Below, in pieces: positions 35,452-47,349 of a DNA stretch of 64,000 bases. The stretch lies in the NCBI GenBank assembly GCA_963969345.1, contig OZ017767.1:1364001-1428000 (forward strand), read 5' to 3'. The notes beneath the pieces were generated by a model, which made no database searches, was not told the DNA's origin, and saw only the letters and a program-made list of their open reading frames with translations. The position numbers and the translations under genes were made by a program. Positions within the stretch are counted from its first letter, which is position 1, and the number at the start of each line of letters is the position of its first letter. Origin of the DNA: Turbatrix aceti (Eukaryota > Nematoda > Chromadorea > Rhabditida > Panagrolaimidae).

Positions 35452-36044
35452 ATTATTTACATTTACCAACATAATGTAAAAGTTACATAGTAATATTTAT
35501 ACGTCAAACTTTGCTTCACGGTTTATAGTTCCTAAATTACAGTATAACAGATAAGGAAATTTGATATAAAGTTACTGTAATTTAGTTACATTCACAACGT
35601 GTCGTTAACAAAGTTTTGCTTAAAAATAAATTAATTAGGACTCAGAATAAAAGTTGGCAAACAGTGCACGTTAAGATGAACAGGATTGGTAACTTATGTT
35701 TGCAGTAATTGCAAATTAACACCCATAATTTTATTACTTTTTTTCCTTGTAATAAAATCTCATTTTTGTACGGTACATACATAAGTTCCTCAAACCACAA
35801 AAACTTTTAAGTTGTTACGTATTGTAAAAAATAATTATGTTGCAAAAATAAATAAATTCAAAAAGTGAACATGTAAAGACTGCAGTAAAATTACATGCAT
35901 ATGTATAGCTTTTTGCTTGCCAACAGCTATTATCTGCCCGCCTTTTTTTATACCTACGCCTACGTAGCAAAGGGATTCAATTACTAAGCTCAAAACTTAA
36001 AATCTCGTGGCTTTTGATTCTGTTAAGTATACAAGTAGCAAACC
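35452..36044. other. Spacer between genes H and I
   Basis: A/T-rich spacer. 'aaattacagtataacagat' and 'gttactgtaatttag' near 35534-35585 form a short inverted pair. No gene was recognised. Confidence 0.4.
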
Positions 36045-37260
36045 ATGTCATGCGAGATTCCTATTCTGTGGCAATGGCCCAGCGATAGTTACCTCTATGA
36101 CGTATTATCAGCAATCTGCGATGCGTATTTTCCGTACCATCAAATACTATCGATTTCATTCTTCATTTTTGGCACTATAACTAATATTTTTGTCATTGGC
36201 ATATTTCTGAAAAAAGAATTCCGATCACCCTTTAACTTCATTTTTGTGTACCTTGCTACGTTTATGTTACAAATGTTTGCTTAGCTACAGTTGTTGACAG
36301 CATTTTCGATACAATCATGTATTCTCGCGTTGCCCTTTGGGTATCGCAGGGAATTCTTGTTCTGGCCCAAATTTCTTATGCCGTTATCATGTGGTTATAC
36401 GTGTACGTCGGAGTAATTCGGGTGTTGATACTGACTTCGAATTTCAAATTGACAATGTTGCGTTCGGCATGCGGCAGTTTATTAATCGTACTATGCGTTA
36501 CCATTTTGTGCATTCCAAGTTTTTTTGAAGTCACTGTGGATACTGATCCGGATTTTAACGACGGAAGGTATGTATTGAATTTGCATACTGCATAATTTCT
36601 CATTTTTCTTGAGTTTTAACTGAGTTTTAAAAAACGTTTCAGGCTGGATATATTTGAAAAAGTAATAAAACCTTTTGGGAAAGAGTGTTTTTATTTTCAC
36701 TATCAAGCCTGGATTATGCCAATGGCTCTAGTATTTGTTCCCATTATTTGTATTCTTGTGATTTCCATGGTTTTGATCAAGATTTTGATTTCAATTGAAA
36801 AGCAGCACAAAAAACTCATAAACGTTCCTTCCGGTTCTACGGCACAATCTGCTGCTCAATCGACCGACGATGTAAATAAAAAAATGAAGACGACGAAATT
36901 AATGCTAGCAATCATGGTACTATGCGTTGTGACAGAATTTCCAATGACTATTTTTGCAGTAATGCGTAATATTAGTTCCTATGAATTTACAATTTATGTT
37001 TTTGAACCGTTGAGTATTTTACTGAATTTACTGACGCTCATTCACGCTGCTACGTCCTTTTTCATATATTGTGGAATGAATAAGCAGTTCCGGCAGGTAG
37101 GAACCCCTAGGATTTTATCACTCATGATTGCTCCGCTTTTCAGGTGTTCGTCGATACTGCAAAACAAAATTACAAAACTTTAGTCGTCGTTTTTATTTTT
37201 TCTGTATTAATTTTGTGTTGTGGATTCGTTTTAATGAAACTGGGATACATCGTGACATAA
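36045..37260 (+). pseudogene. srw-like receptor gene I, broken by a 13-bp deletion
   Basis: Exon 1 spans 36045-36567 and is 523 nt, exactly 13 less than the constant 536. The deletion lies near 36263, in helix two, where gene J reads acgtttaactgtatactttttattac. The shift brings an in-frame TAG at 36282-36284. After it, the normal frame reads on through helices 3-4. Exon 2 (36643-37096) and exon 3 (37144-37260) are open and contain ATSFFIYCGMNKQFRQ and CCGFVLMKLGYI. Only this one lesion was found, so the loss is recent or the deletion is a polymorphism. Confidence 0.88.
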
Positions 37261-37298
37261 TACTTCTTAATCATGACAAATACTGAATTAATTACTGT

Positions 37299-37444
37299 AT
37301 GTCATGTGAACACCTATCCTGTGGCAATGGCCGAGCGAGAGCTACCTTTACGACGTATCGTCCGTGATTTGTAAATTTTATACATTGTGTTGCGTAATCG
37401 TTTTATTGCAATTAGGCTACATAAATGACGCCTTGAGAGCCTGA
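37299..37444 (+). pseudogene. Internally deleted srw-like remnant
   Basis: The 5' part matches the start of exon 1 (atgtcatgtgaa-cacctatcctgtggcaatggc, one A missing) up to 'gacgtatcgtccgtgattt'. It is followed at once by sequence matching the end of exon 3 (tgttgcgtaatcg...ttaggctacataaat, encoding a CC-IVLLQLGYIND-like end). About 1 kb of gene body is absent. It sits just after gene I. Confidence 0.7.
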
Positions 37445-38234
37445 CAATATGAATTACAAATACATATTTTTTGTATCCCGACATCAAAGATCCAGTTCAT
37501 CGCTCATGTGTCGGCTTTTGAACCCCGCCCTATAAAAGGTGTGTATGTTCTTCTGTGAAAAAAATTAGTACGCACAACGGTTCGGACTTGTCGACAATAA
37601 TTATTTCCTTTTTTTAGTAACAGGATTCAATTACGGTGCACAGAAAACTGAAATCTTTAGAACTTGTTGCTTTTGGTTCAAGTTCAAGTTGCATTTTTTT
37701 TTTATTCATGTATAAATATTAAAAATTTCATACAAGTGAGGTATGCTACATAAATACATATAAAAACAACTTGTTTGGTACATTACATTACATTTACATT
37801 TACATCACCATTTATTACTTTTACTCGAACTTAATCACAAAGATTAGAGATAGTGAAGAGTATCGGGATTGGCTTTCATTGGCCAATAACTTTTTTCGTT
37901 TACTTTGAACATTCATTTTTCATTCACAGTAACTTTATAAATACATTATAACTGTACTTTACACAAGTTTACATCAATACATCAAAAAAAGACGTTTTAA
38001 TGAACATTGCTTTGCGCCATTTACTTCTGTCATAAAAAACATGTATAAATCATTCCATTGGCAACCTCCTCTATGTACCTTTCTAGTAAACGACATTGTA
38101 TTGTTAAAGCCACACTTTTGAATTGTGTTTTTGACGTTTGATCTTTGCGTACAGTTTTTGTCTGTGATTGAATCCCACGACTTTAAGTATAATATACACA
38201 GTATACTTCGTATTTGTAGGTTTTTATGCACATA
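37445..38234. promoter_or_regulatory. Spacer with an orphan promoter-like block and gene J upstream region
   Basis: Bases about 37612-37690 resemble the upstream sequence of genes K and L (ttttagtaacaggattcaattacggtgcacag, then gttgcttttggttcaag), but no receptor follows, so this looks like an orphan 5' flank. Bases 38014-38151 share GCGCCATTTACTTCTGTCA, CATTGGCAACCTC and TTTGATCTTTGCGTA with genes E and F, and TGAATCCCACGAC and TTGTAGGTTTT with F. Confidence 0.45.
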
Positions 38235-39448
38235 ATGGCATGTGATTTTTCCGCTCCATGGCAATGGCCTAGCGAAAGTTATCTCTACGACGTATCATCA
38301 GCAATCAACGATGCGTATTTTCCGTACCACCAAATACTATCAATTGCATTATTCATTTTTGGCACCGAAACTAATATTTTCGTCATTGGCATATTCCTGA
38401 AAAAAGAATTTCGATCACCCTTTAACTTCATTTTTGTGTACATTGCCACGTTTAACTGTATACTTTTTATTACAAATGTTTGCGTAAAAACAGTTCTTGA
38501 CAGCATTCACGACAAAATCATGTATTCTTACATTGCTTCATGGATATCGTATGGAATTTTTTGGATCGCCCAAATTTCTTACGCAGTAGTCATCTGGTTA
38601 TACGTGTATCTAGGAATCATGAGGGTGCTTATACTGAATTTGAATTATAAATTGACAATGCGCAAGTCTGTGTGTCATTTTGTAGCGATCATAATATGCG
38701 TTATAATTTTGTGCATTCCAAATTTTATGCAATTTACGGTGGATATTGATACTGAATTTCGTGACGGAAGGTATGGTAAAATGAAAGTTTTTGTTAATTT
38801 TTTTTTTATTTTTTTAAATTTTTTTTTGCATTTCAGATTCGAAATAATTGAAAGAGTAACGCCTTTTGCCTACAACTGCGTGCTATTCCACATGCAAGTC
38901 TGGATCGGGCCTATTTTTTTCGAATTAATACCTGTTATTTGTTTACTTCTGATTTTCACAATTTTGATCAGGATTTTGATTTCGAGTGAAAAGCAGCACA
39001 AGAAACTCATGAACGCCCCCACTGGTTCATCATTTCAATCGGCAACCCCGCTGACTGTGCACGTAAAAAAGGAAATTAACAACACAGAACTTATGCTGGC
39101 AATCATGCTATTATGTGTTGTGACAGAATTTCCACAAGCTTTTTTAATGATAGTCTATAACACTAGTTCTGAGGAATTTGGAACTAATGTTTTTGAACCG
39201 TTTGGAAATTTAATGGATTTGTTGTCGCTCATTCATGCTTCTACATCTTTTTTTCTGTATTGTGGAATGAGCACGCAGTTCCGTCTGGTAAGAATGGCAT
39301 GAGCTCATTGACAATGCTCAATTTTATTTTTCAGGAGTTTATCAAAACCGCTAAACAACATTGTAACATTTTAGTATTTTTAGTTGGTTTTTCGGTAATT
39401 TTTGTGTGCTGCGGAATCTTTTTATTGAAACTGGGTTACATTACATAA
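38235..39448 (+). CDS. srw-like receptor, gene J
   Basis: Exons 38235-38770 (536 nt), 38837-39287 and 39335-39448 give 366 residues. The start MACDFSAPWQWPSESYLYDV is preferred over the Met at 38226 because it gives the constant exon length and aligns with MSCE/MLCE starts. It has FGTETNIFVIGIFLKKEFRSPFNF, VVIWLYVYLGIMRVL at the end of helix three, KKEINNTELMLAIMLLCVVT and HASTSFFLYCGMSTQFR. Exon 2 ends CGT CTG rather than the usual CGA/CGG CAG. Exon 3 encodes VIFVCCGIFLLKLGYIT. It appears intact. Confidence 0.92.
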
Positions 39449-39734
39449 TGACACTTGAATATTTATCCAAACAGTCCAAAGCTGCTTTTGTTTCTACGAC
39501 ATCGAACATAACATACTCGTTGATCGTTCATAAATTAAACAAAATAAAATTTTATAAAAATGTAGTTATCGAAATTGGGTTTCTTATCGTCGCAACTGGT
39601 GTGTTGTAAACAATGTGTTGCTGAAAACAATTAAGAGTCGTCGTTGTTTTGTCTACAAATGCCTACAGCAATTTAGTTTTGATATCATTTGTGATACAGT
39701 TAAGAATAACATGAAATTTTGTGCATGACAATAT

Positions 39735-40313
39735 TCTGATCCTTTGTAAATGGCAAGCTTAAAAACACAACTATTTTTGGTGTTTTTATTAGTAACTTTA
39801 TTCAATTTTGGTGCACACAAAAACATTAAAAAAACAATTTTAGTATTTGTTGTATTTGAATGACAGGTTGCAAACAATGTCATGTCAGACACCTGTTCTC
39901 TGGCAATGGCCTAGCGAGAGTTATCTCTATAATGTATTGTCAGCAATCCACAATGGCTATGCACTGTATCACCGGATACTATCAATAACTTTATTCAGTT
40001 TTGGTCCATTAACCAACATTTTTGTCATCTGCATATTTCTTAAAAGAGAACTTCGATCACCAATCAATTCGATCACCGTCAGGTCAAAAATTGAAAAAAT
40101 AATTTTTGTTGGAAAATTTGACTTTTCAGGCTTTCATCAAAACTGCAAAACGACGCTTCATAATATTATAAGATTCTGATCTTTAGTTAATGGCAATCTT
40201 GAAAACACAACAGTTTTTAGGTTTTTTTTAGCAACATGATTCAATAATGGTGCACAGAAAAACACAGAAAAACTATTTTAGAATTTGTTGTTTTTGGTTG
40301 GCAGTTGCAAACA
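39735..40313 (+). repeat. Tandemly duplicated upstream region of K and L
   Basis: Bases about 39735-39880 and 40175-40315 align: 'gatc-ttgtaaatggcaa', 'tattagtaacttt' / 'ttagcaacatga', 'ttcaat--tggtgcacagaaaa', 'ttttagtatttgttgt' and the start ATGTCATGTCAGACACCTGT. So promoter plus gene were duplicated together. The first copy (K) then lost its body. Confidence 0.65.
39877..40171 (+). pseudogene. srw-like receptor K, internally deleted
   Basis: The N-terminus and first helix are intact (MSCQTPVLWQWPSESYLYNV to LKRELRSPIN). The sequence then jumps to the end of exon 2, the second intron (40083-40129, GT...ttttcag) and the first 13 codons of exon 3 (AFIKTAKRR), ending TAA at 40171. At the junction the 10-bp string ttcgatcacc occurs twice (40052-40061 and 40068-40077). 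Splicing of the surviving intron would be out of frame. Helices 2-7 are gone. Confidence 0.85.
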
Positions 40314-41519
40314 ATGTCATGTCAGACACCTGTTCTCTGGCAATGGCCTAACGAGAGTTATCTCTACGATGTATCATCAACAATTGTCAACGCGTATTTT
40401 CCGTATCACCAAATACTATCAATAACTTTATCCATTTTTGGCCCTTTAACGAACATTTTTGTCATCGTAATATTCCTTAAAAGAGAACTTCGATCTCCGA
40501 TCAACTTCATTTTTGTATGCATTGCTACGTTCAACAGTATACTTTTTATTACAAATGCATACAATAAAATAGTTTTCAATGAAATCATTCGTGATATAAT
40601 TGTATATTCTAAGGTTTCTTTATGGATTTCATATGGATCTTTTTGCTTGGCTGGATTGTCGTATGCGTTCATGATTTGGTTCAACGTGTATCTCGGAGTC
40701 ATTAGGATAATTACCCTGACGTTGAACTTCAATTTGACAATGCACACTGCTGTACGTCATATTGGAATGATCATGTTGTGTGTTTGCATTTTTAACATAC
40801 CAACTTTTTTGTTATGCACAGTTGACATCAACCCTGATTATGACGACGGAAGGTATGGTACACGTTTTTGAAAATGTTTTTCAATGATTTAATACCACCA
40901 CAACAAAAAGTTTTATATACAGGCTTTGTACATTTTAGGTTTGAAATTTACGCAAGAGAACTATATGACTGTTTGTTGGAACTCATTCACGAATTTATCT
41001 GGACGATTTTGTTTAAATTAATTCCCGCAATTTGCCTACTCGTTGTATCCCTGTATTTGATCAAGATTTTGATTGCAAGCGAAAAACAGCACAAGAAGCT
41101 TATGAACACACCGCTATCATCGCACAACCTAAAAGTGAAGAAAGAAATCAAAACCACAAAACTACTGTTGGCACTCATACTATTATGCATTGTAACAGAA
41201 TTACCGCAATCATTTTTAATGATTGTTTCTGGTATTAGTTCGGATGAATTCTTTGACGGAGTTTACGTAAAGTTATCATATTTGATGGATATAATGTCAC
41301 TCGTTCATGCTATTACGTCGTTTTTTATTTATTGTGGAATGAGTACACAGTTTCGGCAGGTCAGACATGTAACAAATTTTGTTGAAAAACTTGACTTTGC
41401 AGGTATTCATCAAAACTGCTAAACAGCACTTCATAATTCTCATTATAGTTTTAGTTTTTTCCACAGTTGTTTCATTGGGTTGGATTGTTTTTATAAAAAC
41501 TGACATACATTTTCAATGA
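40314..41519 (+). CDS. srw-like receptor, gene L
   Basis: Exons 40314-40852 (539 nt, one codon more than most paralogues), 40939-41359 and 41403-41519 give 358 residues. The start MSCQTPVLWQWPNESYLYDV is identical to remnant K for the first residues. The third intracellular loop is shorter than in neighbours. KKEIKTTKLLLALILLCIVT and HAITSFFIYCGMSTQFRQ are present. The extra C-terminal segment is less cysteine-rich (FSTVVSLGWIVFIKTDIHFQ). No lesion was found. Confidence 0.88.
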
Positions 41520-41861
41520 ATCTTTTTTCTATCTTGTGAACACCACAGTAAGTCGCATCACTTGGATTTATTTATTTTGATGTTTATCACAATTTTATTT
41601 TACTTGTTTTTAGTCACATCAGAAAACTGTAACGCCATTTTTTCAAATTGTTGCTTGTGGCAAAAGTAAAAAAAAAGTTAGGGGATCGAATTCACCTGTT
41701 TATGTTAGGTCATGTGCAATTCGTCACGTTTCTAGCAAACAGGTCGTTTTTGGAACCTGCCAAAAAAACTTTTCTTTCAAGTTTTGGAAGTTTCTCAAAG
41801 CTTCTAGCTACTATCGGTCCACCCATATTATTATAGATTACTACACTTTTTTACATACGCT

Positions 41862-43023
41862 ATGTCATGTTTAGCGCTGTTATCATTGTGGCAATGGCCG
41901 GATGAAAGTTACCTCTACAATATTGCATCAGTGATACATATTGTCTTCCATCAGTATTATCTGATGATGGCTCTAATGTTTTCCATATTTGGCACAGTAA
42001 TCAACGTCTTTTTTATTATTTTGTTTCTCAAAAAAGAACTTCGTTCACCAATTAACATTATTTTTGTATACATTGCCACTTTTAATTGTGTACTTTTTTT
42101 CTCGTGTGCATGGGTTGACATGTTTCTAAACAGCCTTCGTAAACAAATCATGTATTCTTACGCCATGCTATGGATTTGCGAGGCAGCTGCATGCTTAGCC
42201 TTAATATCGTATGGAATCATTATGTGGTTGTACGTGTATCTTGGAGTCATCCGCGTGATAATGCTGAGTTCAAAATTTGAACCGACTATGTTTTCATCTG
42301 TGTGTTGCAGTTCTTTGATTGCAATGTGTATTTTTATATTTTATGTACCTAACTTATTTTTTAACAAAGTTGATATTGATCCGCTTTATGACGACGGAAG
42401 GTAATGGAAATTTTTTTTTTAAATCAAACTTAATTGTACATTTTAGATTTGCGCTTTACGGTAGTAATTTTTATTATGCGTATGATTGTTTATTTTCAAA
42501 AATTTGGATGGGAAGCATGATAATTGTTTTTAAAGTGATAAATATGACTTGCTTAATTATGATTACCATAATTCTGATCAAGATTGTGGTCGTGAGTGAA
42601 ATCAAGCATAAGAATATCGTAAACACTACACCGCAACTTGTAAACGTTAAAAGAAAAATAAAATCGGCGCAACCGCTGCTGGCAATCATGGTATTATGCG
42701 TTGTAACAGAATTTCCCTGGGCCTTTTTAATGATGAGTTATGGTATTAGTGATGCAAATTTTGCTGTCAATATTTATATCAATTTGTCGGAGTTTTTGGA
42801 TTTACTGGGACTTCTTCACGCTTCGTTGTCTTTTTTTATTTATTGTGTGATGAGTAAACGAATCAGACAGGTAAGAACCCTCTAAATTTATTATATAAAT
42901 AATACGAATTTTCAGATGTCTATTCAAACTGCTAAAGAACATTATAAAATTTGTATATTAATAATCATTTTTTCTGTGATAGTGTTGTGTTGTAGCGTGA
43001 TTTTTTTGCCACCTTTAAATTGA
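41862..43023 (+). CDS. srw-like receptor, gene M
   Basis: Exons 41862-42400 (539 nt), 42447-42870 and 42916-43023 give 356 residues. It is the most diverged full-length member: MSCLALLSLWQWPDESYLYN at the start, KKELRSPINIIFV after helix one, KSAQPLLAIMVLCVVTEFPW in helix six and HASLSFFIYCVMSKRIRQ in helix seven. Exon 3 encodes IIFSVIVLCCSVIFLPPLN. Intron positions and phases equal the rest of the array. It is likely functional. Confidence 0.88.
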
Positions 43024-43228
43024 TAATTAAGCATGGAATCATACCGCCCCCCCCCCCTCAAGAGCAACCCGTTCTCGCCACATGTTATTTGTTTTAATTT
43101 ATACTTTGCATTTTTATACAGTAATATACATATGAGTAATTACAGCATTGATACACTGAGTAATCAATGCTACACTGAGTAATGGTGAAATAATAATGAA
43201 ATAATGGGAAATGAAGCAAGTTTTCTCA

Positions 43229-44287
43229 TTAGCGCAACAAGGACAGGAAAGTTTGTCGAGTATTTTCCTGCATAAGTGCAATCAAAAAGGACAATGAGTT
43301 TGAATTAAAAACGTGAGATAAAATAATGAAATGATTTCTGAAGTCAACATTTCTATAGTCAAATACGCTTTCACATTCGTTATCAACATCAAATACCAAA
43401 AACTTGCAAAAGTATTTAGCAATTGGCGCAATGTATCCCGCAGCTATCCAGATGCCGCACAAAGTAGCAAGGCGTCGTGCAATCTTGCGTTGATTTTCGT
43501 TGGTGCTTTGCGTAACAGGTTTGAAAAAGTCTTTTCCGCTTTTGATTCGCCAAGTCAATTTAAAACGAAGTTCTACTACAATCAATGCGTAGAGAAATGT
43601 TGTCATGTATAACATAAGGTTGCCTAACATAAATATGTTGATAACAATGTTTGGAACAAATTTGTAAAGTGGGTTTTCAAATAATTTTTCAGGCTGGAAA
43701 TCACTAAATAGGATGACACAGTAAAAAACAGGCATTGCAGTCAGGGCAATTGATAAAAGTATTAGGATGCTTCCAATGACGTAGACAACTTTGCTATTAA
43801 AAATTTTAGAATTTAGATAAGGAAAATAAAAAATAAAAAATTGATTTAGTGATAAAGTAAACAGTCCCAGCCAGAAGAAGTTTATTGTCAGCTTTTTCCA
43901 ATTTACACCAGTTACAAAAACTTCTGACAGTCTGTTAAATTCATTTGCTGAACTGACTCCACCATCAATGTCACCTGACATTGTTTTTTGCATCATTATT
44001 TCAAACTGCAACTGTGAAGCGAGCGCTGTATACAGTACTAAAAGATTAAAAATTGTGAATAGAACACTTAAATAAATTACTGTGCAAATAAAAAAAATTC
44101 GGGATTTATTCAATTGGCTTTGAGATTGATTCTGCAAGTTTTTGAGTTACATATAATAATTAACGAAAACATGACAAACTTTTATGACGGCGTACAGAGC
44201 AGCAAGCTTGATAAGTGTGACCGCAACTCCCATTACAAAGGCAAATAAGTAAGTATAAAAAAAATTATCAAGATTTTGTTGTTTCAT
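43229..44287 (-). CDS. Family I seven-transmembrane receptor, gene D
   Basis: On the minus strand, exons 44180-44287 and 43229-44131 give about 336 residues. Exon 1 again encodes 36 residues (FFYTYLFAFVMG start of helix one). The second part carries LSLNQFFIFYFPYLNSKIF, LTWRIKSGKDFFKPVTQ and SNSLSFLIALMQENTRQ, so it belongs with genes A-C, about 35 kb away. The second intron of genes A-C is absent; the reading frame is continuous there (LSEVFVTGVNWKKLTINFFW). It lies inside the srw-like array but convergent to gene M and divergent from gene N. It looks intact. Confidence 0.85.
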
Positions 44288-44711
44288 TTTGAAAATGTTG
44301 GACAAGTTAAGTGAAATATATACATCTGACTACTACAAGGCAGAGCAAAAAAATTAATAAATTGGTAGCAAATAAAATGTTTTGCATGCAATTTCCTTAA
44401 CCGTATAATTTATATTTAGCGTGTCGCCATAAAGAAACAGGTGTTTATTCCACAAATAATTATAATAATTTTTTGTAATACATGCATGACAAGGCTTAAA
44501 AACAGAAGACACCTACGTTTAGAAAAACAAAATGTGAGCATAACTTACAGTGTTTCTTATCGGGATACTGACAAGAGAGAAGCGTGCCTAAAGATGTCAT
44601 TTCCTCATTTCCTTTTCCAATATACCATACATATTTTTCAGTTTTTTAACAACATAATTCATATTTGGTTGTGCCAAAGAGAACAATCACGCATACCGTT
44701 ACTTAGCAATC
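44288..44711. other. Divergent spacer, genes D and N
   Basis: Only 424 bp separate the two start codons. No coding exon or repeat was recognised; both promoters are presumed to lie here. Confidence 0.4.
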
Positions 44712-44798
44712 ATGCCATGCGAACCGCATATTTTTTGGCAGTGGCCATTGGAGAGTTACACCTACAACCTATCGTCCGTGATTAACAATGTGTACAAG

Positions 44799-46078
44799 GC
44801 TAAAGGGGGGGCCCCCTACGGGGGCCCCAGGAAGGAAAAAGGAAGGAAGGGGAAGGCAAGGCAAGGCAAGGTAAAGGTATCAAGGAAGGATCAGAAGGAT
44901 CGTAAAATCGAAAAGGATCGTCTATCGTTTTGTTGTTTATTTTCTTTTTGCCCGTTTTACGTTTATCTTTTGCCGATCATAATTTTACCGATAGAAAAGA
45001 ATTATTTTTTGTTATTATCTTTTAGAATAACCGACGATTTGCATATTATCGAAATCAAATCAAATACATATAATCGTTTTTTGACCCGCTTTAAAAATAT
45101 TGGAATACATAAATATAATGGGGGCCCCTTCGGGGCCCCATGTAATTTGTTTTACGCTTTTGTAAAATATAAGTAATAATGTTGCTTTTCAATATCGCGC
45201 ATCTTTCGTCATCGCCTAATAAATCCTCGCCCGCTGCAATCGCTTATTGACCCGTTTCAAAGCATAACACCAAACACAAAAAAATATTCAAAGAATAGTA
45301 CTAACACTGGGGGCTAGGAAAAATAGCAATTTAACAAAAATCATAAAATTATGATACATAAATCATCAAAATTAATAACAACAATCTCTTGTTTTGCCAT
45401 CTTTCGCCATCACCCAATCGCCCACTGTCACCGCCGTTGCGGTTCTCTCGACTGATGGCATGTGCGGCGCCGTCCGTCTCTGCACCCGCTGTCTGGTCCG
45501 CCCCCACACCATGGATTTCATTTTCTGAGAGATCAAAAAATTGAATTATTCAAATTAATTTTTAAAATGTTGAAAAAATGTTTTTCATCTTCAGCAAAAA
45601 ATGGCAATGCTATTGATATCACATTTGCCCCTACCCCAGTATCTAGCACAAATTATTTTTTTGTAAACCAAAAATTCAAATTTGTTCATTTTTGATTTTT
45701 GATTGTCAAATGACCCATCATTATGATTGCCTATTTCCGAGGAATTCAAAAATATTTTTTTCAACATTTTTAAAATTAATTTAACAGAATCATTTTTTTG
45801 TCTTACGCAATCGTCCGCGCGCTATCGCTCGCTCGCTCACACTCACCCACTTGACCCTGCGCGCCGCCTCCTCCCTCTATCGCGCATTCGCCATTTTTGA
45901 TGACAAAATTTTGACAATTATGATAAAGCGTGCATTATCTTTTTCAAATCAATGGCTCCGGACCTAATGGCCCGCCAAACCGTTATCAGCGTAAAATTTG
46001 GATTTTATCGAATATACATACCGTAAAATTAAAATTGTGTCCTTGCAGAAACACCTTACTATATAAAGAGGTAACAAG
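44799..46078. repeat. Tandem insertion unit 1 (1280 bp)
   Basis: First of three head-to-tail units inserted after TACAAG in exon 1 of gene N. It begins gctaaaggggggg, with a G/C hairpin (ggggcccc around ctacg). It has an internal ggggccccttcggggcccc hairpin near 45120-45140 and an internal inverted pair of about 60 nt (near 45540-45600 and 45735-45800). It ends ...gaggtaacaag. Small open frames are not conserved as proteins beyond what repeat identity explains. Confidence 0.85.
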
Positions 46079-47349
46079 GCTAAAGGGGGGGCCCCCTACG
46101 GGGGCCCCAGGAAGGGAAAAGGAAGGAAGGGGAAGGCAAGGTAAAGGTATCAAGGAAGGATCAGAAGGATCGTAAAATCGAAAAGGATCGTCTATCGTTT
46201 TGTTGTTTATTTTCTTTTTGCCCGTTTTTCGTTTATCTTTTGCCGATCATAATTTTACCGATAGAAAATAATTATTTTTTGTTATTATCTTTTAGAATAA
46301 CCGACGATTTGCATATTATCAAAATCAGATCAAATACATATAATCGTTTTTTGACCCGCTTTAAAAATATTGGAATACATAAATATAATGGGGGCCCCTT
46401 CGGGGCCCCATGTAATTTGTTTTACGCTTTTGTAAAATATAAGTAATAATGTTGCTTTTCAATATCGCGCATCTTTCGCCATCGCCTAATAAATCCTCGC
46501 CCGCTGCAATCGCTTATTGACCCGTTTCAATGCATAACACCAAACACAAAAAAATATTCAAAGAATATGTACTAACACTAACACTGGGGCCCAGGAAAAA
46601 TAGCAATTTAACAAAAATCATAAAATTATGTGATACATAAATCATCAAAATTAATAACAACAATCTCTTGTTTTGCCATCTTTCGCCATCACCCAATCGC
46701 CCACTGTCACCGCCGTTGCGGTTCTCTCGACTGATGGCATGTGCGGCGCCGTCCGTCTCTGCACCCGCTGTCTGGTCCGCCCCCTCACCATGGATTTCAT
46801 TTTCTGAGAGATCAAAAAATTGAATTATTCAAATTAATTTTTAAAATGTTGAAAAAATGTTTTTCATACTCAGCAAAAAATGGCAATGCTATTGATATCA
46901 CATTTGCCCCTACCCCAGTATCTAGCAAAAATTATTTTTTTTAAAACCAAAAATTCAAATTTGTTCATTTTTGATTTTTGATTGTCAAATGACCCATCAT
47001 TATGATTGCCTATTTCCGAGGAATTCAAAAATATTTTTTTCAACATTTTTAAAATTAATTTAACAGAATCATTTTTTTGTCTTACGCAATCGTCCTTGCG
47101 CTATCGCTCGCTCGCTCACACTCACCCACTTGACCCTGCGCGCCGCCTCCTCCCTCTATCGCGCTTTCGCCATTGACAATTTTGACAATTATGATAAAGC
47201 GTGCATTATCTTTTTCAAATCAATGGCTCCGGACCTAATGGCCCGCCAAACCGTTATCAGCGTAAAATTTGGATTTTATCGAATATACATACCGTAAAAT
47301 TAAAATTGTGTCTTTGTAAAAACACCTTACTATATAGAGAGGTAACAAG
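46079..47349. repeat. Tandem insertion unit 2 (1271 bp)
   Basis: Second unit, differing from unit 1 by a few percent and small indels: a shorter purine tract after the opening hairpin (only one 'ggcaagg'), an extra 'actaac' near 46575, and a short deletion near 47175. It ends in ...gaggtaacaag, joining unit 3 directly. Confidence 0.85.

Noticed and set aside
38226..38234. Upstream Met of gene J as the start
   Set aside because: It lengthens exon 1 to 545 nt, breaking the 536-nt constant shared by five paralogues, and the added residues have no match in the family.
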